Assembly (NCBI RefSeq): GCF_004151485.1
Contig: NZ_SBFF01000007.1
Coordinates: forward strand, 62,001 to 126,000
Direction of reading: 5' to 3'
Length of the DNA stretch: 64,000 nucleotides
Origin: Sphingosinicella sp. CPCC 101087
GTDB lineage: Bacteria > Pseudomonadota > Alphaproteobacteria > Sphingomonadales > Sphingomonadaceae
The position numbers and the translations under genes are program-made. Below, piece after piece: positions 25,627 through 35,285 of the stretch. Position 1 is the stretch's first letter, and each line of letters opens with the position of its first letter. The notes under the pieces were generated by a model that saw only the letters and a list, made by a program, of their open reading frames with translations, had not been told where the DNA came from and searched no databases.

Positions 25627-27576
25627 TTATGGCGCCACGCTTCCGATCAGCCGCTGACGCACCCGCTGGATCGCCTCGGCGTTGCGCTCCACCTCGACCG
25701 CCCGCTCCAGGGCGCGGGCGAATTGCTCAGCCACCTCGGCCGCCGACGAGCTGGTGAACTCGGTGCGGGTGGAGGCGATCAATTCGGGCTGCTCGGCGGC
25801 ATCGCCAGGCGTCCGTTCGGCATGATGGACGACGAACCAACCTTGGCCGTTCGGGGCCGCCATCAAGTGCGCGCGGCCCTGCGGAAGGCTGAACAAGGCG
25901 ATCAGGGGCGGCGGAGCCTGTTCGCCCCCCTGGCTGATTTCGAGGCGCCGCATGTCGACCGATTGGGGACTCGGCATGCTAGGCTGAGCCTGGGCAAAGG
26001 CTTCGGCCGGCGCCATGCCTCCGTTGATCCTCGTGACGATCTGCTGCGCGATCGCTCGCGCCCGCTCGATCGCCCTTTGCTGGATGAGAATAGCGCGAAC
26101 CTGATCGCGGATCTGGGCCAGCGGCGGCGGCGCGGCGGCGACGACGTTCTCGACGCCGACCAGCGCAAACAGCTGATTGGGCTCGATCTGTTCGATCATC
26201 GGTTCCGGATCCTCGGGATCCATCTCGAACGCGCTGCGGAGCACCGGCTGGAAACCGACCGGCGGCTGCCACTGCTGCCCGGGCGCCTGACCTGTCTCGG
26301 TCACCGGCGGCGTCGTGACGAGTTGAAGCCGCTCCGCCGCTGCTGCCTGCTCGATACTGGCTCCCTGGGCGAGTTGCTCCTCGACCCGAGCGATCAGGCC
26401 GCCAAGCGCGTCGACGAGCTTGCGCTGGCGTACTGCAGCGGCGATCTCGTCGCGTACGGTCTCGATCGGGCGCCCGGCCGTGCGTTCGATTGCTTCTACC
26501 TGGACGAGGTGGAACCCCAGCGGGCTGCGTACCGGGCCGACGAGAGCACCCTGCTCCGCGGAGAAGGCGGCCTGCGCGACGGCGGGCGAGGTGACACCCG
26601 CGAAGGCGTCGCGGGTCTGATCGGAAAGGGCGACATCGGTTGCGCTGAAGCCGGCCTGGGCAGCCGCTTCGGCGAAGCTGGCGCCGCCGCGCACGCGCTG
26701 GGCGAAAGCCTGCGCAGCCGCCTGGTCGGGAAGGACGATGGACTGGAGGTCGCGAGTCTCGCGCGGACCATAAGTGGCGGCATTCTGCCGGTAATGCTCG
26801 GCGATTTCCGCGTCAGTCGGCTCGACCGCCTGGGCGACCTGCTCGGGCCCGATCATCGCATAGCGGATCACGCGGCGCTCCGGAATCGTGAAGCGGGCGA
26901 GGTTCGACTGGTAGAATGCGGCCACCTCCGCATCGGTCGGCGCTATGCCTTCGCGGAGCAACTCGGCCGGTACCACGCCGATCGAGCCGCGCCGCCGCTC
27001 GAGCAGCAAGTTGGCATATTCGCGCGCCACGCTTTCGGGTACGGTCGTGCCGCGCGCAACCGGCCCGAGAAGCTGGCGCTGCATCAGCGAGCGGCGGATA
27101 TCCTCCCTGATCTGCGCCTCGGTGAGGTTCTGGGCGGAGAGCTGCTGGCGGAAGATGTTCTGATCGAAGCGTCCGGCGGCGTCGCGGAAGGCGGGAATGT
27201 TCACGATCTCGCGATCTATCATGGTCTCCGAAACGACCAGCCCCTGATCGACGCCGAACGCCTGCACCGCCAATGCGAGCACGAGCTGGTCGACGATCGG
27301 CATGAACGAGGAGGTGACGAACTGCACCATGCCGAGCTCCGGCTGCTCGAGACGGGCGCGGCTAAATTCACGAGTGACAACGTCCGTGACTTCCGTTTCG
27401 GTGAGCTCGCGCCCGCCGGCCGTTGCGAGCGTTTCGCCGGAAGCGCCGCCGGCGATTCCGCCCAGGCCGCCGAGACCGCCGGTGCCGAATCCGGTGACGA
27501 CCAGCGCCAGCAAGGCAATGAAGAGGATGGCGGCCGCGGCCCAGCTACGGACGGAACGGCGAACGGCAGCGAGCAT
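25627..27576 (-). CDS. PpiD/SurA-type membrane-anchored peptidylprolyl isomerase
   Basis: A 649-residue periplasmic foldase anchored by one N-terminal membrane helix (about 13-31, AAAAILFIALLALVVTGF). A SurA-like N-terminal chaperone region follows (about 40-240), then a parvulin PPIC domain (about 270-360, with LQSIVLPDQAAAQAFAQRVRGG, split, and SPLGFHLVQVEAI), then a long C-terminal region. It would help outer-membrane and secreted proteins fold. ATG 27576 is chosen so that the membrane anchor is N-terminal; the frame is open upstream to 27687. It is divergent from tpiA, as commonly seen for this gene, and is followed on the same strand by trpG. Confidence 0.9.
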   Translation of the reverse strand: MLAAVRRSVRSWAAAAILFIALLALVVTGFGTGGLGGLGGIAGGASGETLATAGGRELTETEVTDVVTREFSRARLEQPELGMVQFVTSSFMPIVDQLVLALAVQAFGVDQGLVVSETMIDREIVNIPAFRDAAGRFDQNIFRQQLSAQNLTEAQIREDIRRSLMQRQLLGPVARGTTVPESVAREYANLLLERRRGSIGVVPAELLREGIAPTDAEVAAFYQSNLARFTIPERRVIRYAMIGPEQVAQAVEPTDAEIAEHYRQNAATYGPRETRDLQSIVLPDQAAAQAFAQRVRGGASFAEAAAQAGFSATDVALSDQTRDAFAGVTSPAVAQAAFSAEQGALVGPVRSPLGFHLVQVEAIERTAGRPIETVRDEIAAAVRQRKLVDALGGLIARVEEQLAQGASIEQAAAAERLQLVTTPPVTETGQAPGQQWQPPVGFQPVLRSAFEMDPEDPEPMIEQIEPNQLFALVGVENVVAAAPPPLAQIRDQVRAILIQQRAIERARAIAQQIVTRINGGMAPAEAFAQAQPSMPSPQSVDMRRLEISQGGEQAPPPLIALFSLPQGRAHLMAAPNGQGWFVVHHAERTPGDAAEQPELIASTRTEFTSSSAAEVAEQFARALERAVEVERNAEAIQRVRQRLIGSVAP

Positions 27577-27748
27577 GTCGGAGATCCTGTCGATCGGGTT
27601 TCGCGGGTCATAGAAGCGCGCCGACGCCGCGGCAAGGCTGAGTCCAATCCCTCCCGGTACGGCCGAACTTGGGAACGGCCTCTGCAAAACTGGCTCCCCA
27701 TTCGGCGGAAACCGATCTATGCGCCACGCCTCGACTCATGGAGGAACA

Positions 27749-28498
27749 ATGCACGTCCGCCGCAAGCTCGTCGCCGGCAATTGGAAAATGAACGGGAGCC
27801 TTGGCCAGCTCTCGGAGCTGCAGCCGATCGCGGAAGCGGCCAAGGCGGCGGGAGGGGTCGACGTCGCCATCTGCCCGCCTTTCACGCTGATAGCCCCCGC
27901 CGTCACCCGGTCCGGCGGACTCATGATCGGCGCCCAGGACTGCCATGCCGAGGAGAGCGGCGCCCATACCGGAGCGACCTCGGCTGCGATGATCAAGGAA
28001 GCGGGCGGCCGGATGGCGATCGTCGGCCACAGCGAGCGGCGTGCCGAGCAGCAGGAAAGCGACGCGGCCGTGCGCGCAAAGGCGCAGAGGGCCCTGCGCC
28101 ATGGCCTGGTCACGATCGTCTGCGTCGGTGAGAGCGCGATCGACCGCGCCGCCGGCGACCATTTGCCCGTCGTCGGTCGCCAGGTCGCCGAATCGCTGCC
28201 GGACGGATGGGAAGATGGCGAGCTCGTCATCGCTTACGAGCCGATCTGGGCCATCGGCACCGGCAAGGTCGCCACGGCTGCGGACATTGCGGAGATGCAC
28301 ACCGCCATCCGCGCCGACCTGGTCCGTCGCTACGGCGATACGGGTATGCGCCTGCGCATCCTCTACGGCGGCTCGGTCAAGGCCGACAATGCGGCCGAGA
28401 TCTTCGCCGTCGCCGACGTGGATGGGGCCCTGGTCGGCGGCGCGAGCCTCACCGCTGCCCAGTTCGTTCCGATCATAGAGGCCGCGTCGAAAAGCTAG
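27749..28498 (+). CDS. tpiA: Triose-phosphate isomerase
   Basis: A 249-residue glycolytic enzyme that interconverts dihydroxyacetone phosphate and glyceraldehyde-3-phosphate. It has the catalytic Lys in GNWKMNG (about 9-15), catalytic His in GHSERR (about 93-98), the catalytic Glu motif AYEPIWAIGTGK and the phosphate-binding YGGSVK and GGASL loops. ATG 27749 is preceded by GGAGG at 27740-27744; a frame-open ATG-like start 30 nt upstream lacks a good ribosome site. It is divergent from the PpiD-like gene. Confidence 0.98.
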   Translation: MHVRRKLVAGNWKMNGSLGQLSELQPIAEAAKAAGGVDVAICPPFTLIAPAVTRSGGLMIGAQDCHAEESGAHTGATSAAMIKEAGGRMAIVGHSERRAEQQESDAAVRAKAQRALRHGLVTIVCVGESAIDRAAGDHLPVVGRQVAESLPDGWEDGELVIAYEPIWAIGTGKVATAADIAEMHTAIRADLVRRYGDTGMRLRILYGGSVKADNAAEIFAVADVDGALVGGASLTAAQFVPIIEAASKS

Positions 28499-28520
28499 GC
28501 CAGTGCGCAGCGGCCCGCCG

Positions 28521-28545
28521 CGTACCGGCGAAGGCCGGGATCCGG
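28521..28545. repeat. REP-like palindrome, copy 5 (tpiA-secG gap)
   Basis: CCGGC (28525-28529), loop GAAG, GCCGG (28534-28538), followed by GATCCGGC. It shares the short stem, 4-nt loop and following ATCC layout with the other REP-like copies, but the arms are shorter. Confidence 0.5.
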
Positions 28546-28633
28546 CAATTAGAAACCGCTCGGCGGCCGGTGCCCTTGAGAACCGTTTCCCGATCCCCTA
28601 AGTCGCCCCCGACCTTTTCCCGAAAGCGCCGTT

Positions 28634-29041
28634 ATGTTCACCTTCATTCTGATCCTCCAGACGCTCGTCGCCATCGTGATGATCACCGTCATCCTGATGC
28701 AGCGCTCGGAAGGCGGCGGCTTTGCCGGAGGCGGCAGCCCGTCCGGACTGATGACGGCGCGCGGCGCCTCCGATTTCCTCACCCGGACGACGGCGGTGTC
28801 GGCGACCATATTCGTCATCCTCTCCATCGTCCTTGCCGCGCTCGCCGCTAGCCAGGGCGGCCCCCGCGAGATCGACCCGAACCTGGTCAAGCAGACGCCG
28901 CCTCCGGCGGGATCGCCGCTGGAGACCCAGACCAGCCCGTTCACGCCGAACCCGCAGCAGGTTCCCGGTGCCGCCCAGCCGCAGGCGCCGGCGCAGCCGG
29001 CGCCCGATGGCAACCAGAGCGGCGTTCCGCTCGCGCAATAG
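28634..29041 (+). CDS. secG: Preprotein translocase subunit SecG
   Basis: A 135-residue small inner-membrane protein that assists SecYEG export. It has two hydrophobic segments (about 1-21 and 52-74) joined by the conserved loop MQRSEGGGFAGGGSPSGLMTARGASDFLTR, cited here by residues 22-51. The C-terminal 60 residues form a Pro/Gln-rich tail (TPPPAGSPLETQT, then PQAPAQPAPDGNQ), typical of alphaproteobacterial SecG. ATG 28634. It lies upstream of pyrG on the same strand with a gap of about 160 nt. Confidence 0.95.
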   Translation: MFTFILILQTLVAIVMITVILMQRSEGGGFAGGGSPSGLMTARGASDFLTRTTAVSATIFVILSIVLAALAASQGGPREIDPNLVKQTPPPAGSPLETQTSPFTPNPQQVPGAAQPQAPAQPAPDGNQSGVPLAQ

Positions 29042-29199
29042 GGGTTGCGCCGCTCGTGCGGCAGGCGGATCCGGCGATCGTGGAAGATTTCGCGCTATGC
29101 CGACCGTGCCCCAAGGACCGCCGAACGTGCCGGAGACAAAATAAATTCCGATTCGGCGGCTTGCCCGAATCCGCCACCTCCGCTTAAGCCTGTCCTCCC

Positions 29200-30852
<1,653 letters not shown>

Positions 30853-30897
30853 GGGCATCGTCCGGCGAGGGCAGGGGGCTTCGGGTTCGCCTTCGCT

Positions 30898-31197
30898 CTA
30901 TCGTCCGCCGGCCACCGCCGTCGCGAGCGTGGGTCCTCCGGCAGCCTGGTTCACGTCGACCTGGCGCGCAGCGGTCGGCATCGCGCCTTCGGACTCGCCG
31001 CTCTTGCGAACGTGGATATAGGGGACCCAGATGTCCCCGATCGGCGAACGCTGATACCAGACGTCGATGACGTCATAGGAAGCCCATAAGCCATCAAAGT
31101 CGAGCAGGCGCACGCCCTCGCCGATGCGCGGCACGCAGACGAAGCGCACCGTCTGCTGGGTCTGACTGCTTTCGTTCTGGACCTCGATCTCGAACAC
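30898..31197 (-). CDS. Conserved hypothetical protein
   Basis: A 99-residue protein with a compact beta-rich core (VRFVCVPRIGEGVRLLDFDG, about 14-33, then SYDVIDVWYQRSPIGDIWVPYIHV, cited as about 37-60). A low-complexity Ala/Thr/Gly-rich tail of about 35 residues follows. GTG 31197 is taken as the start because the protein then begins FEIEVQNESSQ and AAAGGGG lies upstream; the frame is open 45 nt further. I recognise the core as a type of small conserved protein of sphingomonads without known function. It is convergent with pyrG. Confidence 0.65.
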   Translation of the reverse strand: MFEIEVQNESSQTQQTVRFVCVPRIGEGVRLLDFDGLWASYDVIDVWYQRSPIGDIWVPYIHVRKSGESEGAMPTAARQVDVNQAAGGPTLATAVAGGR

Positions 31198-31415
31198 CTC
31201 AGCCCCTTTCGCCAGTGACCTCCGGCGGGCGCCCCTGCCCAAGCGCCGCGCGGCGGACGACGGCGCCTATCATCGGGCCTTTTCGGTAAATGAACGGATA
31301 ATGCCGCCAAGCAGGTCTTTTCGGCTGAGCTGATCCAGCGCTGGCCGCGCCGGAGAGAGAGGTCTAAGCTCCTGATAGGAAGGCCCGGCAATCGTCGGCG
31401 CCGCTATCCGGAGAC

Positions 31416-31889
31416 TTGCCCTTGCCCCTCTCCTGGCTGCTGACAGGGCTGCTCTTCGTTCAGGCGACCGGCTTGTCGCCCGAGCGCTTCTTCGTCGGCC
31501 GCACCGAAGGAGTCGGGACGGTGCGGATGATCCTAGCCGGCCGCCATGGCGTGCGCGTCCAAAGCCGCGGCCGGATGAGCGCCGACGGCGCCTTGCTGAT
31601 CGACCAGGTCGTCGAGGAGGAAGGCAAGCCTCCGCGCCGGCGCAACTGGCGCTTGGTTCGTACCGGTCCGGACCGGTTCACCGGCACGATCACCGACGCC
31701 CGCGGACCGGTGAGCGGAGAGGTTCGTGGGAACGTCCTGCATCTTAACTATCGCGGAGCGCAAGGAGTCTCGGTCGAGCAGCGTATCACCATCCACCCGA
31801 GCGGGCGCAGCGCCGAGAACCGCATGACCTTTCGGCGGTTCGGCCTCACCGTCGCTACGTTCGAGGAAACGATTCGGCGGGTCGATTAG
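31416..31889 (+). CDS. DUF3833 family protein
   Basis: A 157-residue protein with a weak N-terminal hydrophobic segment (LPLSWLLTGLLFVQATGL), likely a signal sequence or anchor, and a beta-rich body typical of DUF3833. The segments FFVGRTEGVGTVR, RRRNWRLVRTGPDRFTGTITDARG (about 75-98) and FRRFGLTVATFEETIRR match that family's layout. The function is unknown. TTG 31416 is taken as the start, with GGAGA just upstream (31410-31414); a second in-frame TTG lies 6 nt on. Confidence 0.75.
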   Translation: MPLPLSWLLTGLLFVQATGLSPERFFVGRTEGVGTVRMILAGRHGVRVQSRGRMSADGALLIDQVVEEEGKPPRRRNWRLVRTGPDRFTGTITDARGPVSGEVRGNVLHLNYRGAQGVSVEQRITIHPSGRSAENRMTFRRFGLTVATFEETIRRVD

Positions 31890-31959
31890 AGGGTACGACC
31901 GGAAAGCCGACGGGGAGCCGCACGCACGAGGCTGCAAGGAACCGGTCGGACCTTTTCAA

Positions 31960-31984
31960 GGAACATGCCGGCGGTCGGCTTGTT
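31960..31984 (+). promoter_or_regulatory. Candidate EcfG (general stress response) promoter
   Basis: GGAAC at 31960-31964, a 16-bp spacer, then TGTT at 31981-31984. This fits the established alphaproteobacterial EcfG pattern GGAAC-N16/17-(C)GTT except for the C. It lies 65 bp upstream of the small gene at 32049. Confidence 0.5.
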
Positions 31985-32048
31985 GGCCGGTAAGGGATGG
32001 CTTCGAGGGTGGCCGTCGTCACGATCTTCCCCTGGAAAGGAGACCGAA

Positions 32049-32357
32049 ATGAAGCTGACCGAAACCCAGGTGACCGCGATCGAAAAGCAGACCGGTCTGA
32101 AGCCGTTGCCCGATTCCGCGGCAAGCGACGCCGGTCTTGCCGACGCCTTCGGGGACCAGACTTTCTATGTCGATCCGCAGGGTGTGTACGTCTTCGAATC
32201 CATCGAGAATCCGTCGGGCCGCGGAGATCCGGCTATGGCGATCCAGATCGCTTCGGTGGAGGCGACGGAAGAAGAAGGCGATGAGGTGACCGTTCGCGCC
32301 GTTCAGCCGCGGCCCGTCGATCTCACCGTGGACCTTTCAGGAGACCTTTCGAGCTGA
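32049..32357 (+). CDS. Small acidic protein of unknown function, possible stress-response gene
   Basis: A 102-residue, acidic, soluble protein beginning MKLTETQVTAIEKQTGLKPL. ATG 32049 is preceded by AAAGGAG at 32036-32042, a strong ribosome site. The frame is open upstream to 31965, but the strong ribosome site and a candidate EcfG promoter at 31960-31984 place the start here. The C-terminal half is rich in Glu, Asp and Val (about 70-102). I do not recognise a family. The promoter suggests induction under general stress; that is inference. Confidence 0.75.
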   Translation: MKLTETQVTAIEKQTGLKPLPDSAASDAGLADAFGDQTFYVDPQGVYVFESIENPSGRGDPAMAIQIASVEATEEEGDEVTVRAVQPRPVDLTVDLSGDLSS

Positions 32358-32414
32358 GCGCGGGCGAAGGGTCGAACGGAGCCCCGTCATTGCCGATGGA
32401 GAGTTGCCGCCCGA

Positions 32415-33017
32415 TCAGACCCTGAACGGCTGTGCCTTCGCGAACAGCTGCTCTCGCGAATTCACCTCGAGCTTGGCGTAGAAGCTTCGGATGTGGCTCC
32501 TGATCGTTTCGATCGAAACGCCCATCTCCTGGGTCAGTCGATCGGCTTCCTTCCCGTCGAGGAGGCTCAGCAGGACGCGGTGTTCGGCAGGAGTCAGGCC
32601 GAACGCGGTTTCAAGGTCGCGATAGCCGACATCGGCCCGCCGGTCGGTCCGAACGAGCACCAGTCCGCACAAGTGCGACTCATGGCCGCCGAGCGGCCTG
32701 CATCGGATGAGCAGGTGACCGGCGCTTCCGGACAAGGGAATGCAACAGGTCCGAAGCGGATCGGTCCCGGAGCGTACGACACGGACCAGTCTTTCGTGGT
32801 GCAGGGGATCCAGCGCGTTCAGGTAGCCGGCCCTTTCCTCCACTTCGCATTTTTCGGCGAGCAGCTGCCGGGCGGCGCCGTTGGCCCAGAGGATCGCCAA
32901 CTCCTCGTCCACGATCAGGCGCGGCTGCATTTCCGCTTCCAGCCAGGCAATGGCGCTCCCGGCGATCATCGATGCACGCGAAATCGATGGGACTGGAGTT
33001 CGGCCTTCTGCCACCAA
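32415..33017 (-). CDS. LuxR-type transcriptional regulator
   Basis: A 200-residue regulator. The N-terminal half (about 25-125) looks PAS-like: RLIVDEELAILWANGAARQLL, cited as about 33-53, then a beta-rich stretch. The C-terminal 65 residues form a LuxR/NarL helix-turn-helix (FGLTPAEHRVLLSLLDGKEA, then MGVSIETIRSHIRSFYAKLEV), ending at residue 200. No receiver domain is present. TTG 33017 or GTG 33014 is the likely start, following AGGGGGGG on the minus strand. It is divergent from the pilus operon, separated by about 770 bp, and is a natural candidate for its regulator, although nothing in the sequence proves this. Confidence 0.85.
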   Translation of the reverse strand: MVAEGRTPVPSISRASMIAGSAIAWLEAEMQPRLIVDEELAILWANGAARQLLAEKCEVEERAGYLNALDPLHHERLVRVVRSGTDPLRTCCIPLSGSAGHLLIRCRPLGGHESHLCGLVLVRTDRRADVGYRDLETAFGLTPAEHRVLLSLLDGKEADRLTQEMGVSIETIRSHIRSFYAKLEVNSREQLFAKAQPFRV

Positions 33018-33783
33018 TCAACCCCCCCTGGCATGATTACGAATATGGTCGACCCAACCTAAGTCCGTGGGAAGTAGCTGCCTGGCCGCCACGGTGCCAG
33101 TAGAAATACGGTATTCATGCTCGCGCCCCGACGATTGACGCGACGGCGATGCGCCTGGCATTTCATCGGGCAATTGGCCCGGCCCATCGCTTCATTCCTC
33201 TCCCGACTTGTTGGGCTCCGGACCTTGCGGCATGCTGGCGAAGCGAAAGGGCTTCTTCCCCATTCGCGGCCGGGCGGGACGAACAGGTCGGGGCGAGCCG
33301 TCTCCAACCAGCTTGCCGCAACCTTCCCGTCCGGCCCCAAAAAACCTGCTGAACTCCATACTGGCGGAGGCTATCGCCTGCGCGGCCGGCGTCTCCGCGT
33401 CAATCCGGTCCTGCCGCTCTCCGCTTTGCCTGCAGTCTCTGCCGCCGAAGGCGGTTGCGTCCGCGCCTCCGGGTCACGAGGCGCGAGTCCCCCAATTGTT
33501 CCAGTGATTTAGCTGGATCTCCACATCGGCAACGGCATCACTCCGTCCGGCTCCCGGCGGTCACGAATGGCGAAATTCCCGTCTCCTTTCGGGACTGACT
33601 GCATCATGATGGGACCTTTGGGGCACTTCTCCCCAAGTCTGGGGATGCGGGACCTGCGGGAACTACCGTAATCACTTGTTTACTTTTGGTGGGGGGAGCG
33701 AGTCGGTTGCTCGCCTTCCCGACAGGCCGGCAAGGTTCATGGAGACGGACCGCGCCGGCATGTGAGCGAGTGGGGAAGAAGCT
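33018..33783. other. Long non-coding region upstream of the pilus operon
   Basis: 766 bp without a convincing gene. Short open frames on both strands (for example 33117-33512 and 33059-33340) have no ribosome site, family content or hydrophobic pattern. Near the pilus end, TTGGGG (33618-33623) can pair with CCCCAA (33631-33636), while CCCC (33631-33634) can instead pair with GGGG (33641-33644), giving mutually exclusive stems. No clear -10/-35 pair was found. The region probably contains the promoter and leader of the pilus operon and the promoter of the LuxR gene. Confidence 0.6.
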
Positions 33784-34311
33784 ATGCGCCTCGTGGTGGC
33801 GACGTTTGTCGCGGCGATTTTTGCCGCGCCTGCCGGTGCAGCAGACATAGAGAATGTCAGGTCGCTCGATCTGGCGGTTCGCGGGAGCATTCCCGAGCGT
33901 TGCGCGATGGGTTCCATCGGCAACATGGATTTCGGCGATCTCAACCGCACCGGCCTCGGCGCCCAGGCACGCGTCCGCCTGGATTGCAACATCCCCTTCA
34001 ACATGAGCATCCGGGCCCGGAACGGCAGCCTCGCGCACAGCGATCTGCCGGCGGGCCAGGGACCTTATTCCGGCACGCTCCCCTACACGATCGGGGTGAT
34101 GATGCCGGTTCGGCGCCCCCAGAGCGCGGTGATCGAACGATCGTTCGAGAGCCGCGAGCTCAGGGGGAATGGCCGCACCATCTCCAGCGAAGGCGGGATT
34201 GCCGTCGACGGACTCGCGCTCAGCGTTTCGTTGGGCAGGCCTTCGGGAGAAGCCGGACTTCTGGCCGGCGAATACGGGGAGACGATCGAGATAACGATCA
34301 CGCCCAGCTGA
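33784..34311 (+). CDS. Spore coat U-type (SCPU) pilin, archaic chaperone-usher system
   Basis: A 175-residue secreted protein. The signal peptide covers about residues 1-20 (MRLVVATFVAAIFAAPAGAA). The mature part resembles SCPU-domain pilins of archaic (Csu-type) chaperone-usher pili: two Cys (in PERCAMGS and LDCNIPFNM) able to form a disulfide, alternating beta strands, and a C-terminal YGETIEITITPS strand suited to donor-strand exchange. ATG 33784 is the first start of the operon, with GGGGAAGAAGC upstream. It is probably a minor or initiating subunit. Confidence 0.85.
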   Translation: MRLVVATFVAAIFAAPAGAADIENVRSLDLAVRGSIPERCAMGSIGNMDFGDLNRTGLGAQARVRLDCNIPFNMSIRARNGSLAHSDLPAGQGPYSGTLPYTIGVMMPVRRPQSAVIERSFESRELRGNGRTISSEGGIAVDGLALSVSLGRPSGEAGLLAGEYGETIEITITPS

Positions 34312-34407
34312 TCGGCGGGCGGAGCTCTCCGTACGCCTTCGAATGACGTTGAACTGGCCATCAACCGGCAATTCCGCCGGGGGGCCGTAATAAAGAGGGA
34401 AGAAGCC

Positions 34408-35178
34408 ATGAAGAATATCCTGCGCGGCACCGTTGCCGCTATCGCGCTCGTCTCGATGGCCAGCGCTGCTCACGCCCAGACCGATGAGCGTCACTATGCG
34501 GCTACCGTGCCGATCTTCGGTAACGTTACGCTGACCAACCCCAGCGGGTTTGGTGGAGCTCTCGCCGCTGGCGCATTCGAAGCCGCCATCGCCTTCGGCG
34601 TCGGCACCCGCTACACCGCCGAAGCCGACGCCCCGAGCGACAGCGTGCCTGCCACGCCGGTCGTGAACGTCGCCTTCAACCTGAGCGGCAGCGTCAACAA
34701 GGATTGCTCCTTCTACTCGGGCAACAATGCCGCCGCCCGCAACATCGACTTCGGCGTGATCGGTGTCCGCACCGGCAACAACGAGAATGTCAGCGACGCG
34801 TTCGAGATGGTCGGCCCGGCCGAAGCCGAGATCGAGAGCCTCACGGCCGGCTGCAACTTCAACAACACCGTCACGCTCGCGAAGGCCAACGGCAATGCCG
34901 GCATGGTGAACGCTGCGCCCGGCGGCTATGACAGCGACGAGTTCCAGGCGAACATCCCCTACCGGGTGGAAGCCAGCTGGACCGGCATTGCGGCCAACAC
35001 CGTCGGCAGCGGCACGTCGCAGAGCCTCAACGTTGCCACCAACGCAGCGAATGCGGCGATCACGCAGGGCGCATGGCGTTCCGATTTCGAGCTCGAGATC
35101 GAAGCCCCGGTTGCTCAGCGGGCGCTGGTCGCCGGCGACTATTCGGACACTCTGACCCTGACGCTCGCCGCGTCCTGA
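34408..35178 (+). CDS. Probable major pilin subunit (SCPU-like)
   Basis: A 256-residue secreted protein with a signal peptide of about 23 residues ending at AHAQ. The mature part is rich in Asn, Ala, Gly and Thr with alternating strands and two Cys (KDCSFYSG and TAGCNFNNTV). It ends in a typical donor strand YSDTLTLTLAAS, very similar to the end of the preceding subunit. It is larger than usual Csu pilins (about 180 residues). ATG 34408 follows a good ribosome site (GAGGGAAG, 34394-34401). The strong hairpin directly downstream suggests this transcript segment is stabilised or more abundant than the chaperone-usher part, as expected for a major subunit. Confidence 0.8.
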   Translation: MKNILRGTVAAIALVSMASAAHAQTDERHYAATVPIFGNVTLTNPSGFGGALAAGAFEAAIAFGVGTRYTAEADAPSDSVPATPVVNVAFNLSGSVNKDCSFYSGNNAAARNIDFGVIGVRTGNNENVSDAFEMVGPAEAEIESLTAGCNFNNTVTLAKANGNAGMVNAAPGGYDSDEFQANIPYRVEASWTGIAANTVGSGTSQSLNVATNAANAAITQGAWRSDFELEIEAPVAQRALVAGDYSDTLTLTLAAS

Positions 35179-35194
35179 TCAGACCCGATTAGAT

Positions 35195-35238
35195 GAATGA
35201 GGGGAGGGGAAAGCTCTGTCTTTCCCCTTTCTTCATTC
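35195..35238 (+). terminator. Long intercistronic hairpin between major pilin and chaperone
   Basis: The 5' arm 35195-35213 (GAATGAGGGGAGGGGAAAG) pairs with the 3' arm 35220-35238 (CTTTCCCCTTTCTTCATTC) around the 6-nt loop CTCTGT. The inner 8 bp are perfect and the outer 6 bp are perfect; the middle 5 positions pair as A-U, G-C and G-U. No long U-run follows, so partial attenuation or mRNA stabilisation is more likely than full termination. Confidence 0.65.
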
Positions 35239-35285
35239 AAGGCGTGCAAGGGGCAATTCCTCAAAGTTTCGGGGATGGGGGTAAA

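Noticed and set aside
33059-33512. Short open frames on both strands in the gap before the pilus operon
   Set aside because: No ribosome site, no family content and mutual overlap; better explained as non-coding.
33659-33680. GGAAC followed by GTT before the pilus operon as an EcfG promoter
   Set aside because: The spacer is only 14 bp, outside the 16-17 bp of the consensus.
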